Part shown: positions 1-9,933 of the stretch, one piece after another
Numbering within the stretch: position 1 is the stretch's first letter
How the letters are laid out: every line of letters starts with the position of its first letter
Assembly: GCF_900105475.1 (NCBI RefSeq)
Contig: NZ_LT629777.1
Location: 5,022,001 to 5,086,000 of the forward strand
Source: Pseudomonas asplenii
GTDB taxonomy: Bacteria > Pseudomonadota > Gammaproteobacteria > Pseudomonadales > Pseudomonadaceae
DNA length: 64,000 bases
Reading direction: 5' to 3'
Translations under genes and position numbers: made by a program
The notes under the pieces: generated by a model
The model's input: the letters and a program-made list of their open reading frames with translations, nothing else
What the model was told of the DNA's origin: nothing
Databases searched by the model: none

Positions 1-1625
1 GGAGTATGGCTGGCGACCCGTCGCGTGGTGCTCATCAGCCACAGGCTGCGGATAAAGATCCAGATCATGGTCAGCACGGCGATCAGCGCGATCAGCATGA
101 ACACGTCGTTGTAGGCCAGCACGTTGGCCTCGCGGGTCGCCGCCGTGGCGAGCGCGCGCGCGCCCTGGGTGGTACGCAGCGATGGGTCGAAGATCGTCGA
201 GGCGTAGCCTGCGGCAGAACCCTGCACCCGCGCTGCCACCAGGGGATCAGTCAGGGTCAGGTGCTCGACGATGCTGCTGGAATGGATTTTCTCGCGCACC
301 ACCTGGAAGGTCCCCAGCAGCGCCGAACCGATCAGCCCACCGAGGTTGTTGCAGATCCCGAACAGCACGGAAAAACTCACCAGGTTGCGCGGGTTGCTGA
401 GCACGTTGCGCGCGCCCAGGGCCATGGTCGGGCCGACGAAGAAGGTGCCACCGAAGGCCAGCAGGAACTGGCTGAGGTACATGTTGGCCGGGCGGGTCAG
501 GTTGTTCGAGAAACTGTCCATGGACGAGCCCAGCGCCATCAGCGCCAGGGAAATGATCAATGGCATCAACAGATGCTCGGGATGAATGGTCAGGGCACTG
601 ACTGCCAGCCCGGCAATACTGCCCACCAGCATCACCAGATAAAGGCTGCGCATCTGCTCGCTGCCCATGTTCAGCGCCTGGAGGAAACCCACTGCACCGG
701 TGGACTGCTCGGAGAACACCAGGCGGATCAGGATCACCGCGAGCGCCAGACGGATCATCGCCCCGCTGCCCAACCAGCGGGTCATCAGCATCGGGTTGCT
801 GCGGTTGTGCTCGATGGCCAGCCCGGCCAGGATCAGCGTAATCGACGCGGCACTGGCCATGCCGATCCAGGGCGCGTCCAGCCACCAGTCGATACGGCCG
901 AGGGACAGCACCGCGCACAGCAGTGCCACTCCTGTGGCGAGTACTGCAAAGGTGAGAAAATCGAGTTTTTCGAAGGTCCTGAAGCGGTCGCCAGGCGGCA
1001 ACTTGAGCAGAAAGACGCAGCCCAGCGCCGCCAGTGCCAGGCCCAACTCGAACAGGTACAGGCCGCGCCATTCGGCGATCTGCAGCAGGTCCTCGGAAAA
1101 CAGCCGGGCCAACGGCAGCGCCAACTGCGAGGTACCCAGCCCCAGCACCAGGGCCTTGAGCCGCCATTTCGCCGGGAATGCCTGGATCATGTAATACAGG
1201 CCAAGGGAACTGAGTGCCGCACCGACCATGCCGTGGGCGGCGCGTACCGCAATGGCCGAGCTGAGGTCGTTGACGAACAGGTGGCCGAAGGTCACCAGGG
1301 CGTAGAGCACCAGGAACACCTCGGTAAACGCGCGCAAACCAAATTGCTGGCGAAACTTCACCAACAAGAGGTTCATCGAGACATTGGTCATCACGTAGGC
1401 GGCAGGCAACCAGGCCATTTCCGCCGTAGTAGCACCCAATGCCCCCTGCAGATAAGGCAGGTTGGCCACCACCAGCGCATTACCGAGCCCGCCCGTCAGT
1501 GCCACCAGCAATCCGACTGCCGCATAAGCCAGGCGCTTGGGCAGCGAATGCAAGGGAGTCGAGGGTGAGCCGGGCAGACTGGGACGCTCATGGGGCTGCC
1601 AGTCACGCGGCGTGTACTGATTCAT
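1..1625 (-). CDS. MFS multidrug-type exporter (DHA2-like), 3' end beyond window
   Basis: Reading leftwards from an ATG at 1625, the frame stays open for 541 codons to the window edge, so the C-terminus is missing. The product begins MNQYTPRDW, has a short soluble N-terminus, then many hydrophobic segments separated by short charged loops. It resembles the EmrB/QacA (DHA2, 14-helix) major facilitator exporters: proton-driven drug or metabolite efflux in the inner membrane. A long extramembrane stretch lies near the last visible helices, which is common in this group. No partner membrane-fusion gene is visible because the downstream side is cut off. The opposite strand is also open over most of this region, but that frame encodes a Gln/His/Arg-rich non-protein-like sequence. 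Substrate unknown; family call fairly sure. Confidence 0.8.
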   Translation of the reverse strand, partial: MNQYTPRDWQPHERPSLPGSPSTPLHSLPKRLAYAAVGLLVALTGGLGNALVVANLPYLQGALGATTAEMAWLPAAYVMTNVSMNLLLVKFRQQFGLRAFTEVFLVLYALVTFGHLFVNDLSSAIAVRAAHGMVGAALSSLGLYYMIQAFPAKWRLKALVLGLGTSQLALPLARLFSEDLLQIAEWRGLYLFELGLALAALGCVFLLKLPPGDRFRTFEKLDFLTFAVLATGVALLCAVLSLGRIDWWLDAPWIGMASAASITLILAGLAIEHNRSNPMLMTRWLGSGAMIRLALAVILIRLVFSEQSTGAVGFLQALNMGSEQMRSLYLVMLVGSIAGLAVSALTIHPEHLLMPLIISLALMALGSSMDSFSNNLTRPANMYLSQFLLAFGGTFFVGPTMALGARNVLSNPRNLVSFSVLFGICNNLGGLIGSALLGTFQVVREKIHSSSIVEHLTLTDPLVAARVQGSAAGYASTIFDPSLRTTQGARALATAATREANVLAYNDVFMLIALIAVLTMIWIFIRSLWLMSTTRRVASHT

Positions 1626-2124
1626 TCAGGCGTCCCAAGTGCAGAATCTGCTTGAAGATTACTTATTTTCGTACAGCACCGGGAGTCTGTCAGAATAATC
1701 TCCATGGCCGAAACGGCTGCACCGTTTTGCCGACGATACGCCGCCGGGTGAACCGAAAAACGTTACATGTTTTCACCGGTCGCCGGTTTCCTGAATAAAA
1801 CCTGTCTACATGTCAAAAAAGACACACGCTTGATCTATCTTTCATAGGCTTTTCACATCTGTGCGTTTACCGTAAGCCGTATCCACGACTTGAGTCAGTG
1901 AATCGATAAAAATCATGGAGATAACGCTACGCTACGTCTTTACCTTTCACGGTTTTGAGCTTTAATCGCCAGATGTCCGTCGTTTACGTCAGGAACTTAC
2001 CTACAAACCGGCCTCGTTTGCCTGACGTACTGGTACAAGTCGTCTTTTCCGTGGTGAAATCCGGCCTGTCACACGATGGCACAGATCATCGCTTGCACTA
2101 CTGAAACCTTTCTGGAAGAAGCCT
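1626..2124. promoter_or_regulatory. Divergent intergenic region upstream of MFS gene and arn operon
   Basis: About 500 bases without a convincing gene, more AT-rich than the flanks. It must hold the promoters of both the leftward exporter and the rightward arn operon. Isolated GTTTA half-sites occur (1865-1869 and near 1982) but not as the spaced direct repeat expected of a PhoP box, and no clear PmrA box was seen. A small GC hairpin (ACCGG-TCG-CCGGT) lies near 1777. No arnB remnant was recognised here. Confidence 0.5.
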
Positions 2125-3138
2125 TTGAAACCTTACCCAATTCAGCGCGTGTCGATCGTCATACCGGTCTACAACGAAGAGCAGAGCTTGCCCGAGCTGT
2201 TGCGCCGTACAGAAGCAGCTTGTGCGCAACTGACCCAGGAAGTGGAAATCATCCTGGTCGATGACGGTAGCCGCGATCGCTCCGCCGAACTGCTTCAGGA
2301 AGCCGCCGAACGCGAGGGCAGCCCGGTGGTTGCGGTGATCCTGAACCGCAACTATGGTCAGCACGCGGCAATCATGGCCGGTTTCGAGCAATCGACCGGC
2401 GATGTGGTGATTACTCTGGATGCCGACCTGCAGAACCCGCCGGAAGAGATCCCGCGCCTGGTAGACCAGGCCGCGCTGGGCTACGACGTGGTCGGTACCG
2501 TGCGCAACAACCGCCAGGACTCGGCTCTGCGCCGTTGGCCATCGCGCCTGATCAACCTGGCCGTACAACGTTCCACTGGCGTCGCCATGAGCGACTACGG
2601 CTGCATGCTGCGCGCCTACCGCCGCACCATCGTCGATGCCATGCTCGCCTGCCGCGAGCGCAGCACGTTCATCCCGATCCTGGCCAACAGTTTCGCCCGC
2701 CACACCACCGAGGTGCTGGTGCAGCACGCCGAGCGCGAGCACGGCGATTCGAAATACAGCCCGATGCGGCTGATCAACCTGATGTTCGACCTGGTCACCT
2801 GCATGACCACCACGCCCCTGCGGCTGTTGAGCATCATTGGTTTCAGCATGGCTGGCATCGGCGCGCTGTTCGCCCTGTTGCTGATCTTCCTGCGCCTGAT
2901 TTTTGGCGCCGCCTGGGCCGGTGACGGTACCTTCGTGCTGTTCGCCGTACTGTTCGTGTTCACCGGCGGCCAATTCATCGGCATGGGCCTGTTGGGCGAG
3001 TACCTGGGCCGCATGTACAGCGACGTTCGCGCGCGCCCCCGCTTCTTCATCGAAAAAGTGCTGCGCAGCCAGCCCTCTTCCAGCACTGCTGCTGAGCCAA
3101 CCCCTTCTACAACTACCGTCAATCAGGTTGCCCCATGA
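2125..3138 (+). CDS. arnC: Undecaprenyl-phosphate 4-deoxy-4-formamido-L-arabinose transferase ArnC
   Basis: Transfers 4-deoxy-4-formamido-L-arabinose from its UDP form to undecaprenyl phosphate at the cytoplasmic face of the inner membrane, in the L-Ara4N lipid A pathway. The 337-residue protein opens with the GT2 fold signature [11 protein letters not shown], has the DDGSRD and DADLQNPP metal/nucleotide motifs, and ends with two hydrophobic segments (about residues 235-300). The start is a TTG, chosen because GGAAGAAG lies just upstream (2114-2121) and because the product then begins [12 protein letters not shown]. It overlaps arnA by four bases. It is the first gene of the operon here; the usual arnB is not in front of it. 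Confidence 0.93.
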   Translation: MKPYPIQRVSIVIPVYNEEQSLPELLRRTEAACAQLTQEVEIILVDDGSRDRSAELLQEAAEREGSPVVAVILNRNYGQHAAIMAGFEQSTGDVVITLDADLQNPPEEIPRLVDQAALGYDVVGTVRNNRQDSALRRWPSRLINLAVQRSTGVAMSDYGCMLRAYRRTIVDAMLACRERSTFIPILANSFARHTTEVLVQHAEREHGDSKYSPMRLINLMFDLVTCMTTTPLRLLSIIGFSMAGIGALFALLLIFLRLIFGAAWAGDGTFVLFAVLFVFTGGQFIGMGLLGEYLGRMYSDVRARPRFFIEKVLRSQPSSSTAAEPTPSTTTVNQVAP

Positions 3139-5126
3139 ATCCGAAAGCTGTCGTCTTTGCCTATCACGATATCGGTTGCGCAGGCATCGAAGCTCTGCTG
3201 AACGCAGGTTATGAAATTGCTGCCGTGTTCACTCACGCCGACGATCCCAAGGAAAACGCCTTCTACGGCTCGGTAGCCCAACTGTGCGCCCTCAAGGGCA
3301 TCCCGGTGCATGCGCCGGAAGACGCCAACCACCCACTGTGGATCGAGCGCATCGCCAAGCTGAACCCGGATTTCATCTTCTCCTTCTACTATCGCAACCT
3401 GCTGAGCGAAGCGCTGCTGGCCACCGCCAAGAATGGCGCGTTCAACCTGCACGGCTCGCTGCTGCCACGCTATCGCGGCCGCGCACCTGCCAACTGGGTG
3501 CTGGTCAACGGCGAAACCGAAACCGGTGTCACTCTGCACCGCATGGTCAAGCGTGCCGACGCTGGTGGCATCCTGGCGCAGAATCGCGTCGCCATCGAGC
3601 GCTCCGACACCGCCCTGAGCCTGCACGCCAAGCTGCGTGAAAGCGCCGCCAACCTGCTGCGTGATGCGCTGCCACAACTGGCCCAGGGCAAGCTCAGCGA
3701 AACCGCCCAGGACGAGTCCAAGGCCACCTACTTCGGCCGCCGCACCCCGGCTGATGGCAAGCTGGTCTGGGCCAAGCCGGCCGAAGAGCTGTTCAACCTG
3801 GTTCGCGCCGTGACCAAGCCTTACCCGGGTGCCTTCTGCGCCGTGGGCGAGCACAAGCTGATTGTCTGGGGCGCCGAAGTCGTCAAGGGCAATGAAGGTC
3901 TGGCACCAGGCCGCGTGATCAGCGTCGACCCGCTGCGCATCGCCTGCGGTCAGGACTCGCTGGTCATCAACGCTGGGCAGCGCAACGAGAACGGTCTGTT
4001 CCTCAGCGGTCCGCAACTGGCCAACGAACTGGGCCTGGTTGACGGTTCCGTGCTGCGTGGCGCCGAGTCGGGCCGCAAGCCACGCCGTACCCGCGTACTG
4101 ATTCTGGGTGTCAACGGTTTCATCGGTAACCACCTGTCCGAGCGCCTGCTGCGTGACGACAAGTACGAAGTCTACGGCCTGGACATCGGCAGCGACGCCA
4201 TCGAGCGCCTGCGCAGCCATCCGAACTTCCACTTCGTCGAAGGCGACATCAGCATCCACTCCGAGTGGATCGAGTACCACATCAAGAAGTGCGACGTGGT
4301 CCTGCCGCTGGTAGCCATCGCCACCCCGATCGAATACACCCGCAACCCGCTGCGCGTATTCGAACTGGACTTCGAAGAGAACCTGAAACTGGTTCGCTAC
4401 TGCGTCAAGTACAACAAGCGCGTGATCTTCCCATCGACCTCCGAAGTCTATGGCATGTGCCAGGACAAGAATTTCGACGAAGACAGCTCGAACCTGATCG
4501 TCGGCCCGATCAGCAAGCAGCGCTGGATCTACTCGGTCTCCAAGCAACTGCTGGACCGCGTGATCTGGGCCTACGGCGCCAAGGGCCTGAACTTCACCCT
4601 GTTCCGTCCGTTCAACTGGATGGGCCCACGCCTGGACCGTCTGGATTCGGCGCGTATCGGCAGCTCCCGTGCCATCACCCAGCTGATCCTGAACCTGGTG
4701 GAAGGTACGCCGATCCGCCTGTTCGACGGCGGCGAGCAGAAGCGTTGCTTCACCGACATCGCCGACGGCATCGAAGCCCTGGCGCGTATCGTCGACAACG
4801 AGAACGACAGCTGCAACGGCCAGATCATCAACATCGGCAACCCGGACAACGAAGCCAGCATCCGCCAACTGGGCGAAGAGCTGCTGCGTCAGTTCGAAGC
4901 GCATCCGCTGCGCGGCAACTTCCCGCCGTTCGCCGGTTTCCGCGAAGTGGAAAGCAAGGCGTTCTACGGCGCCGGTTACCAGGACGTGGAACACCGCAAG
5001 CCAAGCATCGAGAACGCCAAGCGCCTGCTGAACTGGGAGCCTACCGTCGAGATGAGTGAAACCATCGGCAACACCCTGGACTTCTTCCTGAAAGAAGCCA
5101 TGCTCGAAATCGCGGACAAACGCTGA
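3135..5126 (+). CDS. arnA: Bifunctional UDP-Ara4N formyltransferase / UDP-glucuronate decarboxylase ArnA
   Basis: A 663-residue two-domain cytoplasmic enzyme. The N-terminal ~300 residues are a formyltransferase ([16 protein letters not shown] around residue 100, the N-x-H type catalytic region, and a conserved Asp in KRADAGG), which N-formylates UDP-L-Ara4N. The C-terminal half (about 315-655) is an extended SDR domain with the nucleotide-binding GVNGFIG, STSEVYG and the catalytic YSVSK motif. It oxidatively decarboxylates UDP-glucuronate. Length matches full ArnA, and both active sites look intact. The ATG overlaps the arnC stop (ATGA) and its own stop overlaps arnD by one base, showing translational coupling. 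The UDP-4-keto sugar it produces would need the ArnB transaminase, which is not encoded nearby. Confidence 0.95.
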   Translation: MNPKAVVFAYHDIGCAGIEALLNAGYEIAAVFTHADDPKENAFYGSVAQLCALKGIPVHAPEDANHPLWIERIAKLNPDFIFSFYYRNLLSEALLATAKNGAFNLHGSLLPRYRGRAPANWVLVNGETETGVTLHRMVKRADAGGILAQNRVAIERSDTALSLHAKLRESAANLLRDALPQLAQGKLSETAQDESKATYFGRRTPADGKLVWAKPAEELFNLVRAVTKPYPGAFCAVGEHKLIVWGAEVVKGNEGLAPGRVISVDPLRIACGQDSLVINAGQRNENGLFLSGPQLANELGLVDGSVLRGAESGRKPRRTRVLILGVNGFIGNHLSERLLRDDKYEVYGLDIGSDAIERLRSHPNFHFVEGDISIHSEWIEYHIKKCDVVLPLVAIATPIEYTRNPLRVFELDFEENLKLVRYCVKYNKRVIFPSTSEVYGMCQDKNFDEDSSNLIVGPISKQRWIYSVSKQLLDRVIWAYGAKGLNFTLFRPFNWMGPRLDRLDSARIGSSRAITQLILNLVEGTPIRLFDGGEQKRCFTDIADGIEALARIVDNENDSCNGQIINIGNPDNEASIRQLGEELLRQFEAHPLRGNFPPFAGFREVESKAFYGAGYQDVEHRKPSIENAKRLLNWEPTVEMSETIGNTLDFFLKEAMLEIADKR

Positions 5127-6010
5127 TGCAGGCTGGACTTCGTATCGATGTGGACACCTATCGCGGCACTCGTGAGGGTGTACCGCGGTTGTTGGAACTG
5201 CTCGACGAGGCCCAGGTCAAGGCAACCTTCTTCTTCAGTGTCGGACCGGACAACATGGGGCGCCACTTGTGGCGCCTCATCAAACCGCAATTCTTCCTGA
5301 AGATGATGCGTTCCAAGGCTGCCAGCCTCTATGGCTGGGACATTCTCCTGGCCGGCACCGCCTGGCCAGGCAAGCCGATCGGTCGGGACCTGGGGCATCT
5401 GATGCGCCAGACCCTGGCCGCCGGTCATGAAGTCGGCCTGCACGCCTGGGATCACCATGGCTGGCAGGCCAATGCCGGGCGCTGGAGCGAGGCCGAGCTG
5501 ATCGAACAGATCCGCCGCGGCGTCGACTGCCTGAGCGATATCACCGGGCAAGCCGTCGAATGTTCAGCCACCGCCGGTTGGCGGGCGGACGAGCGCGTCG
5601 TGCAAGCCAAAGAACATTTCGGCTTTCGCTACAACAGCGACTGCCGCGGACACGGTCTGTTCCTGCCACGGTTGGCGGACGGCAGCCCGGGTACCCCACA
5701 AATCCCCGTGGACCTGCCGACCTTCGACGAAGTCGTCGGAGCGGACCTGGCCGCGAAAGATTTCAACGCATTCATTCTCGACCGGTTCAGCCCGGCGAAA
5801 CTGAATGTCTACACCATTCACGCAGAAGTAGAAGGGATTCTGATGGCAAACGATTTTCGCCAGTTGCTGGCGCAAGCCAAGGCCCGCGGTATCGAGTTCC
5901 AACCGCTGGTCAATCTGCTGCCGGCACAGCTGGACCGGTTACCAGAGGGCCGGTTGGTGCGTGGCACCCTCAGTGGCCGTGAAGGCTGGCTGGGAGTACA
6001 GCAGGGATGA
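5126..6010 (+). CDS. arnD: 4-deoxy-4-formamido-L-arabinose-phosphoundecaprenol deformylase ArnD
   Basis: Removes the formyl group from the undecaprenyl-linked sugar so that L-Ara4N can be flipped and transferred. The 294-residue protein is a polysaccharide-deacetylase (NodB) fold member. [10 protein letters not shown] at the N-terminus carries the catalytic/metal Asp residues, [12 protein letters not shown] follows, and [12 protein letters not shown] (around residue 110) supplies the metal-binding His pair. It has no signal peptide, which fits a cytoplasmic-face peripheral enzyme. The start ATG shares a base with the arnA stop, and arnT begins four bases before its end, so it is embedded in one coupled operon. 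Confidence 0.93.
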   Translation: MQAGLRIDVDTYRGTREGVPRLLELLDEAQVKATFFFSVGPDNMGRHLWRLIKPQFFLKMMRSKAASLYGWDILLAGTAWPGKPIGRDLGHLMRQTLAAGHEVGLHAWDHHGWQANAGRWSEAELIEQIRRGVDCLSDITGQAVECSATAGWRADERVVQAKEHFGFRYNSDCRGHGLFLPRLADGSPGTPQIPVDLPTFDEVVGADLAAKDFNAFILDRFSPAKLNVYTIHAEVEGILMANDFRQLLAQAKARGIEFQPLVNLLPAQLDRLPEGRLVRGTLSGREGWLGVQQG

Positions 6011-7656
6011 CCAGACGCTGGGCGTTGCCATTGCTGTTCCTCGCTTTCCTGCTGTTTTATCTGGCGCCGTTGATGAGTCACGGCATGTGGATCCCGGATG
6101 AAACCCGCTACGCACAGATCGGCCAGGAAATGCTTCTGCGCGGCCACTGGGCCGCGCCGCATTTCATGGAGCTGCGCTACTTCGAGAAGCCCATCGCCGG
6201 CTACTGGATGATTGCCATCGGTCAGGCGATTTTCGGCGACAACTTCTTCGGCGTCCGTTTCGCCTCGGCCCTGAGCACCGGTTTGAGCGTGTTGCTGGTG
6301 TATCTGCTGGCCGGACGGCTGTGGAACGACCCGCGCAAGAGCTTCGCCAGCGCGGCGCTGTTCATGAGCTTCGGCCTGATCGCCGGCCAGGCCGGTTATG
6401 CCAACCTCGATCCGCAGTTCACCTTCTGGGTCAACCTGAGTTTCTTCGCCCTGTGGCTGGCCATCGACAGCCAGACCCGCAAGGCCCGCCTGCTGTCCTG
6501 GGCGGCCTTGGGTTTTGCCTGCGGCTGGGGTTTCATGACCAAAGGCTTTCTCGCGCTGCTATTGCCGGTGCTGATCGCCCTGCCCTACATGATCTGGCAG
6601 AAACGCTTTCGCGAACTGGTGGGCTACGGCCTGGTGGCAGTGCTGGTCGCAGCGCTGGTCAGTCTGCCGTGGGTCATCGCCGTGCACCTGCAGGAACCGG
6701 ACTACTGGCGGTTCTTCTTCTGGCACGAGCATATCCGTCGTTTCGCCGCCGAAGATGCCCAGCACACCCGGCCATGGTGGTTCTACCTGCCGCTGATCGT
6801 GGTTTCCAGCCTGCCCTGGGCCCTGCTGTTCCCGATCACCCTCAAGGACGCCTGGAACAGCAAGGGCCAGCGGATCACCGCGTTCCTGCTGCTGTGGCTG
6901 TTGCTGCCGCTGGCGTTCTTCAGCCTGAGTCGTGGCAAATTGCCGACCTACATCATGCCGTGCCTGATGCCACTGGCGCTGCTGATGGGGCACTCGTTGA
7001 TGGAGCGCCTCACACTGGGACAAGCCAGGGTGTCGCGCCTCAATGGCCTGCTCAACCTGGTGCTGGGCCTGGTGGCGCTGGCTGCCGTGGTGTTCTTCCA
7101 GCTGAAGAAGCCGTTCTACGACAACGAGCCGACTCATTTGGCCCTGCTGTGCGTGGTGATCGGCGGCTGGATCCTGTTCAACACCCTGACCGTGTTCCGG
7201 CCGCAGCAACTGTGGGCGCTGCCGGCCCTGGGTATGGGCCTGCTGATCGCGCTGCTGCCGGCGGCGATGCCCGACGTCATCGTGCACAACAAGATGCCCG
7301 ATCAGTTCATCGCCGACCATGAACAGGAGTTGAGCCAGAGCCGTCATCTGTTGAGCAACGACCTGGGAGCTGCCTCGGCACTGGCCTGGCGGCTCAAGCG
7401 TACCGATATCACCCTCTACAACACTCAGGGCGAGGTCAAGTACGGCTTGTCCTACCCGGAAGCCGAACAGCGTACCCGGGACATGGACCAGATCCCGTCC
7501 TGGATGGAGCAGGCTCGGCGTGAAGGCCAGGTCGGTGTGGTCATGCGCGTCAAGGACGAGGAAGAACTGCGCGAAATCGACAAGTTGCCCAAGGATTACA
7601 AGCGCTACGAGGAAGGCAACATCGTCATCCTGATTTTCCCGCAGAGCGCTCCATGA
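6007..7656 (+). CDS. arnT: Undecaprenyl phosphate-aminoarabinose:lipid A transferase ArnT
   Basis: A 549-residue polytopic inner-membrane GT-C glycosyltransferase that attaches L-Ara4N to lipid A phosphates on the periplasmic side, lowering binding of polymyxin and cationic peptides. About a dozen hydrophobic helices precede a soluble C-terminal domain from about residue 430. The first periplasmic loop has [16 protein letters not shown], where the D-E pair is the catalytic/metal signature of the family, and [10 protein letters not shown] lies downstream of it. Length is typical for ArnT. It overlaps arnD by four bases and arnE by four bases. Confidence 0.95.
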   Translation: MTRRWALPLLFLAFLLFYLAPLMSHGMWIPDETRYAQIGQEMLLRGHWAAPHFMELRYFEKPIAGYWMIAIGQAIFGDNFFGVRFASALSTGLSVLLVYLLAGRLWNDPRKSFASAALFMSFGLIAGQAGYANLDPQFTFWVNLSFFALWLAIDSQTRKARLLSWAALGFACGWGFMTKGFLALLLPVLIALPYMIWQKRFRELVGYGLVAVLVAALVSLPWVIAVHLQEPDYWRFFFWHEHIRRFAAEDAQHTRPWWFYLPLIVVSSLPWALLFPITLKDAWNSKGQRITAFLLLWLLLPLAFFSLSRGKLPTYIMPCLMPLALLMGHSLMERLTLGQARVSRLNGLLNLVLGLVALAAVVFFQLKKPFYDNEPTHLALLCVVIGGWILFNTLTVFRPQQLWALPALGMGLLIALLPAAMPDVIVHNKMPDQFIADHEQELSQSRHLLSNDLGAASALAWRLKRTDITLYNTQGEVKYGLSYPEAEQRTRDMDQIPSWMEQARREGQVGVVMRVKDEEELREIDKLPKDYKRYEEGNIVILIFPQSAP

Positions 7657-7997
7657 CCCTGGTCCTTCTCCTCGGCGCCTGCCTGCTGACGTGCCTGGGC
7701 CAGGTGGCCCAGAAGTTCGCCGTCGAAGGCTGGCGCGAACCCTCCCTGGGTATGTTCGACAAGCTGCGTTCGCCGTGGTTGTGGCTGGCCCTGGCCAGCC
7801 TCGGCCTGGGCCTGCTGGTGTGGTTGCTGGTACTGCAGAGACTGGAAGTCGGGGTTGCCTACCCGATGCTCAGCCTCAATTTCGTCCTGATCACGCTGGT
7901 GGCGCACTACCTGTTCAAGGAATCGATCGACTCGCGTCACTGGTTCGGCGTCGCATTGATCATGGCCGGCGTGGTGTTGCTGGGGCTGCAGCTATGA
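7653..7997 (+). CDS. arnE: Probable L-Ara4N-phosphoundecaprenol flippase subunit ArnE
   Basis: A 114-residue EamA/SMR-type membrane protein with four predicted helices, thought to act with ArnF to flip L-Ara4N-phosphoundecaprenol from the cytoplasmic to the periplasmic face. The sequence starts [21 protein letters not shown] (polar residues within the first helix) and includes the typical [12 protein letters not shown] segment. Start and stop overlap arnT and arnF by four bases each. The family assignment rests on size, topology and operon position, all consistent with ArnE. Confidence 0.9.
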   Translation: MTLVLLLGACLLTCLGQVAQKFAVEGWREPSLGMFDKLRSPWLWLALASLGLGLLVWLLVLQRLEVGVAYPMLSLNFVLITLVAHYLFKESIDSRHWFGVALIMAGVVLLGLQL

Positions 7998-8401
7998 GTC
8001 TGGCCCGCGGTTTCACCTTCGCCAGCGGCAGTGTCCTGCTGGTCAGCAGCGCACAGTTGGGCATGCGGTGGAGCATGACCCGCCTGCCCGAGCCGACCCA
8101 GTGGCTGGACGCGCTGATGACCGGCAACGTCTCCTGGATAGCCCTGTCGGTAGTGGCCGCCTCGATTCTGGCCTATGCGCTGTCGATGCTCTGCTGGCTG
8201 ATGGCCCTGCGTGATGTACCGCTGGGCCGCGCCTATTCGTTGCTCAGTGTCAGTTATGCGCTGGTCTACCTGCTGGCGGCCAGCCTGCCGTTCTTCAACG
8301 AAAGTTTCAGTCTTCCCAAGACCCTGGGGGTGGCATTGGTCATCCTCGGCGTTCTCACGATCAATTCTCCACGTATACCCCGTCCTAGAGACTCCGTATG
8401 A
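7994..8401 (+). CDS. arnF: Probable L-Ara4N-phosphoundecaprenol flippase subunit ArnF
   Basis: A 135-residue small membrane protein with four hydrophobic segments, the ArnE partner in flipping the lipid-linked aminosugar. The start ATG (7994) overlaps the arnE stop, and the product reads [16 protein letters not shown]. The segment [19 protein letters not shown] corresponds to the conserved third helix of the ArnE/ArnF/SMR group, and PFFNESFS follows as the usual conserved acidic loop. Its last bases overlap the ATG of ugd, so the flippase pair is translationally coupled to both neighbours. Confidence 0.9.
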   Translation: MSLARGFTFASGSVLLVSSAQLGMRWSMTRLPEPTQWLDALMTGNVSWIALSVVAASILAYALSMLCWLMALRDVPLGRAYSLLSVSYALVYLLAASLPFFNESFSLPKTLGVALVILGVLTINSPRIPRPRDSV

Positions 8402-9765
8402 AAATCAGCGTAATTGGTAGCGGTTATGTAGGCCTGGTTCAGGCGACTGTCCTGGCCGAAGTCGGTCATGACGTCGTGTGCATGGACGTTGACCAGAACA
8501 AGATCGACTTGCTGCGCAAGGGTCATATCCCGATCTTCGAACCAGGGCTGGAGACCATGGTCAAGAGCAACCTGGAAAGTGGCCGCCTGCACTTCACCAG
8601 CGATGAAAAGCTGGCCATCGAACACGGCCAGGTGCTGTTCATCGCCGTCGGTACGCCATCGGACGAGGACGGCTCGGCCGACCTCAAGTACGTGCTGTCG
8701 GTGGGTGACGCAGTGGTCCGCCACCGTTTCGAACCGCTGATCCTGGTGGAAAAATCCACCGTGCCGGTGGGCACCGGCGACACCCTGCGCGCCCACATCG
8801 AAGCAGGCCTGCAGAAAGCCGGTCGCGCCCTGGAGTTCGATATCGTCTCGAACCCGGAATTCCTCAAGGAAGGTTCAGCCGTCGAGGACTGCCGCCGTCC
8901 GGACCGCATCATCATCGGCTGCGAGCGCGAGGAAGTCCGCGAAGTGATGCGTGACCTGTACGCGCCGTTCAACCGCAACCATGACCGCATCATGTTCATG
9001 GACCTGCGCAGCGCCGAGCTGACCAAGTACGCCGCCAACTGCATGCTGGCGACCAAGATCAGCTTCATCAACCAGATCGCCGAACTGGCCGAACACCTCG
9101 GCGCCGACATCGAAGCCGTACGCATGGGCATCGGCGCCGACCAGCGCATCGGTTACCACTTCATCTACCCGGGCTGCGGCTACGGCGGCTCGTGCTTTCC
9201 CAAGGACATGCGCGCGCTGATCCACAGCGCCCAGCAAGCCAACTGCTCCAGCGACCTGCTGCAAGCGGTGGAAGCGATCAACGAACGGCAGAAACACAAG
9301 CTGTTCGACCGCATCAACGCCTTCTACAAGGGCGACCTCAAGGGCAAGACCTTCACCCTCTGGGGCCTGGCGTTCAAGCCCAACACCGACGACATGCGCG
9401 ATGCGCCAAGCCGCGTGCTGATGGAAGCGTTGTGGGCCGCCGGTGCCCAGGTCCGTGCCTTCGACCCGGAAGCCATGCAGGAAACCCAGCGTCTGTACCC
9501 GGACGAGCCGGGCCTGTCGTTGATGGGTACCCCGGAAGCGGCGCTGGTCGGCGCCGATGCGCTGATCGTCTGCACCGAGTGGCAACAGTTCAAGGCGCCG
9601 GACTTCGAGCGGATCAAACAGCGTCTCAAGTCGCCGGTGATCTTCGACGGGCGCAACCTGTACGACGCCAGCCGCATGCAGCGCAAGGGGTTCACCTACT
9701 TCGCGATCGGTCGCGGTGCATCCCTGGAACTGCCGGTGACCCGCCACGGCCACGTAGAAGCCTGA
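8398..9765 (+). CDS. ugd: UDP-glucose 6-dehydrogenase
   Basis: A 455-residue cytoplasmic NAD-dependent enzyme oxidising UDP-glucose to UDP-glucuronate, the entry substrate for ArnA. It opens with the Rossmann motif [14 protein letters not shown]. The mid-protein signature [14 protein letters not shown] holds the catalytic cysteine (about residue 266) and the conserved Lys. The C-terminal UDP-binding domain begins near [18 protein letters not shown]. Placing ugd last in the arn operon, coupled to arnF by a four-base overlap, ensures substrate supply. All key residues look intact and length is normal. Confidence 0.95.
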   Translation: MKISVIGSGYVGLVQATVLAEVGHDVVCMDVDQNKIDLLRKGHIPIFEPGLETMVKSNLESGRLHFTSDEKLAIEHGQVLFIAVGTPSDEDGSADLKYVLSVGDAVVRHRFEPLILVEKSTVPVGTGDTLRAHIEAGLQKAGRALEFDIVSNPEFLKEGSAVEDCRRPDRIIIGCEREEVREVMRDLYAPFNRNHDRIMFMDLRSAELTKYAANCMLATKISFINQIAELAEHLGADIEAVRMGIGADQRIGYHFIYPGCGYGGSCFPKDMRALIHSAQQANCSSDLLQAVEAINERQKHKLFDRINAFYKGDLKGKTFTLWGLAFKPNTDDMRDAPSRVLMEALWAAGAQVRAFDPEAMQETQRLYPDEPGLSLMGTPEAALVGADALIVCTEWQQFKAPDFERIKQRLKSPVIFDGRNLYDASRMQRKGFTYFAIGRGASLELPVTRHGHVEA

Positions 9766-9773
9766 TCCCCCTG

Positions 9774-9867
9774 CTCTTGCAGGCGCCAGCCTGCTGACGA
9801 TAGCGAGCGGTCAGTCGACATTTCGTCAACTGATACACCGCTATCGCCAGCAAGCCGGCTCCCACAG
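9774..9867. repeat. REP doublet (inverted) after ugd
   Basis: Two degenerate inverted copies of a Pseudomonas REP element flank a short spacer: the right copy, read on the minus strand, starts CTGTGGGAGCCGGCTTGCTG and runs into GCGATAGCG, and the left copy on the plus strand is a diverged version ending GACGATAGCG. The fold would make a long hairpin just after the ugd stop and could end or stabilise the arn transcript. Confidence 0.7.
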
Positions 9868-9933
9868 AAACCGTATGTTTTCTGCCCCTGGCAAATCCTC
9901 CCGGTGTCATCCGCCTTTCCCAAGGACTCCGTT

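Noticed and set aside
6..1568. 520-codon open frame on the plus strand over the first exporter gene
   Set aside because: Its translation is Gln/His/Arg/Gly-rich without domain-like segments, while the minus strand encodes a coherent membrane transporter. It is a high-GC shadow frame.
1860..1990. GTTTA words as a PhoP box before arnC
   Set aside because: They are isolated and not in the spaced direct-repeat arrangement; the chance frequency is high in this AT-richer region.
3123..4994. 623-codon open frame antisense to arnA
   Set aside because: The opposite strand is a clear ArnA with both active sites; the antisense frame has no recognisable domain and only mirrors codon bias.
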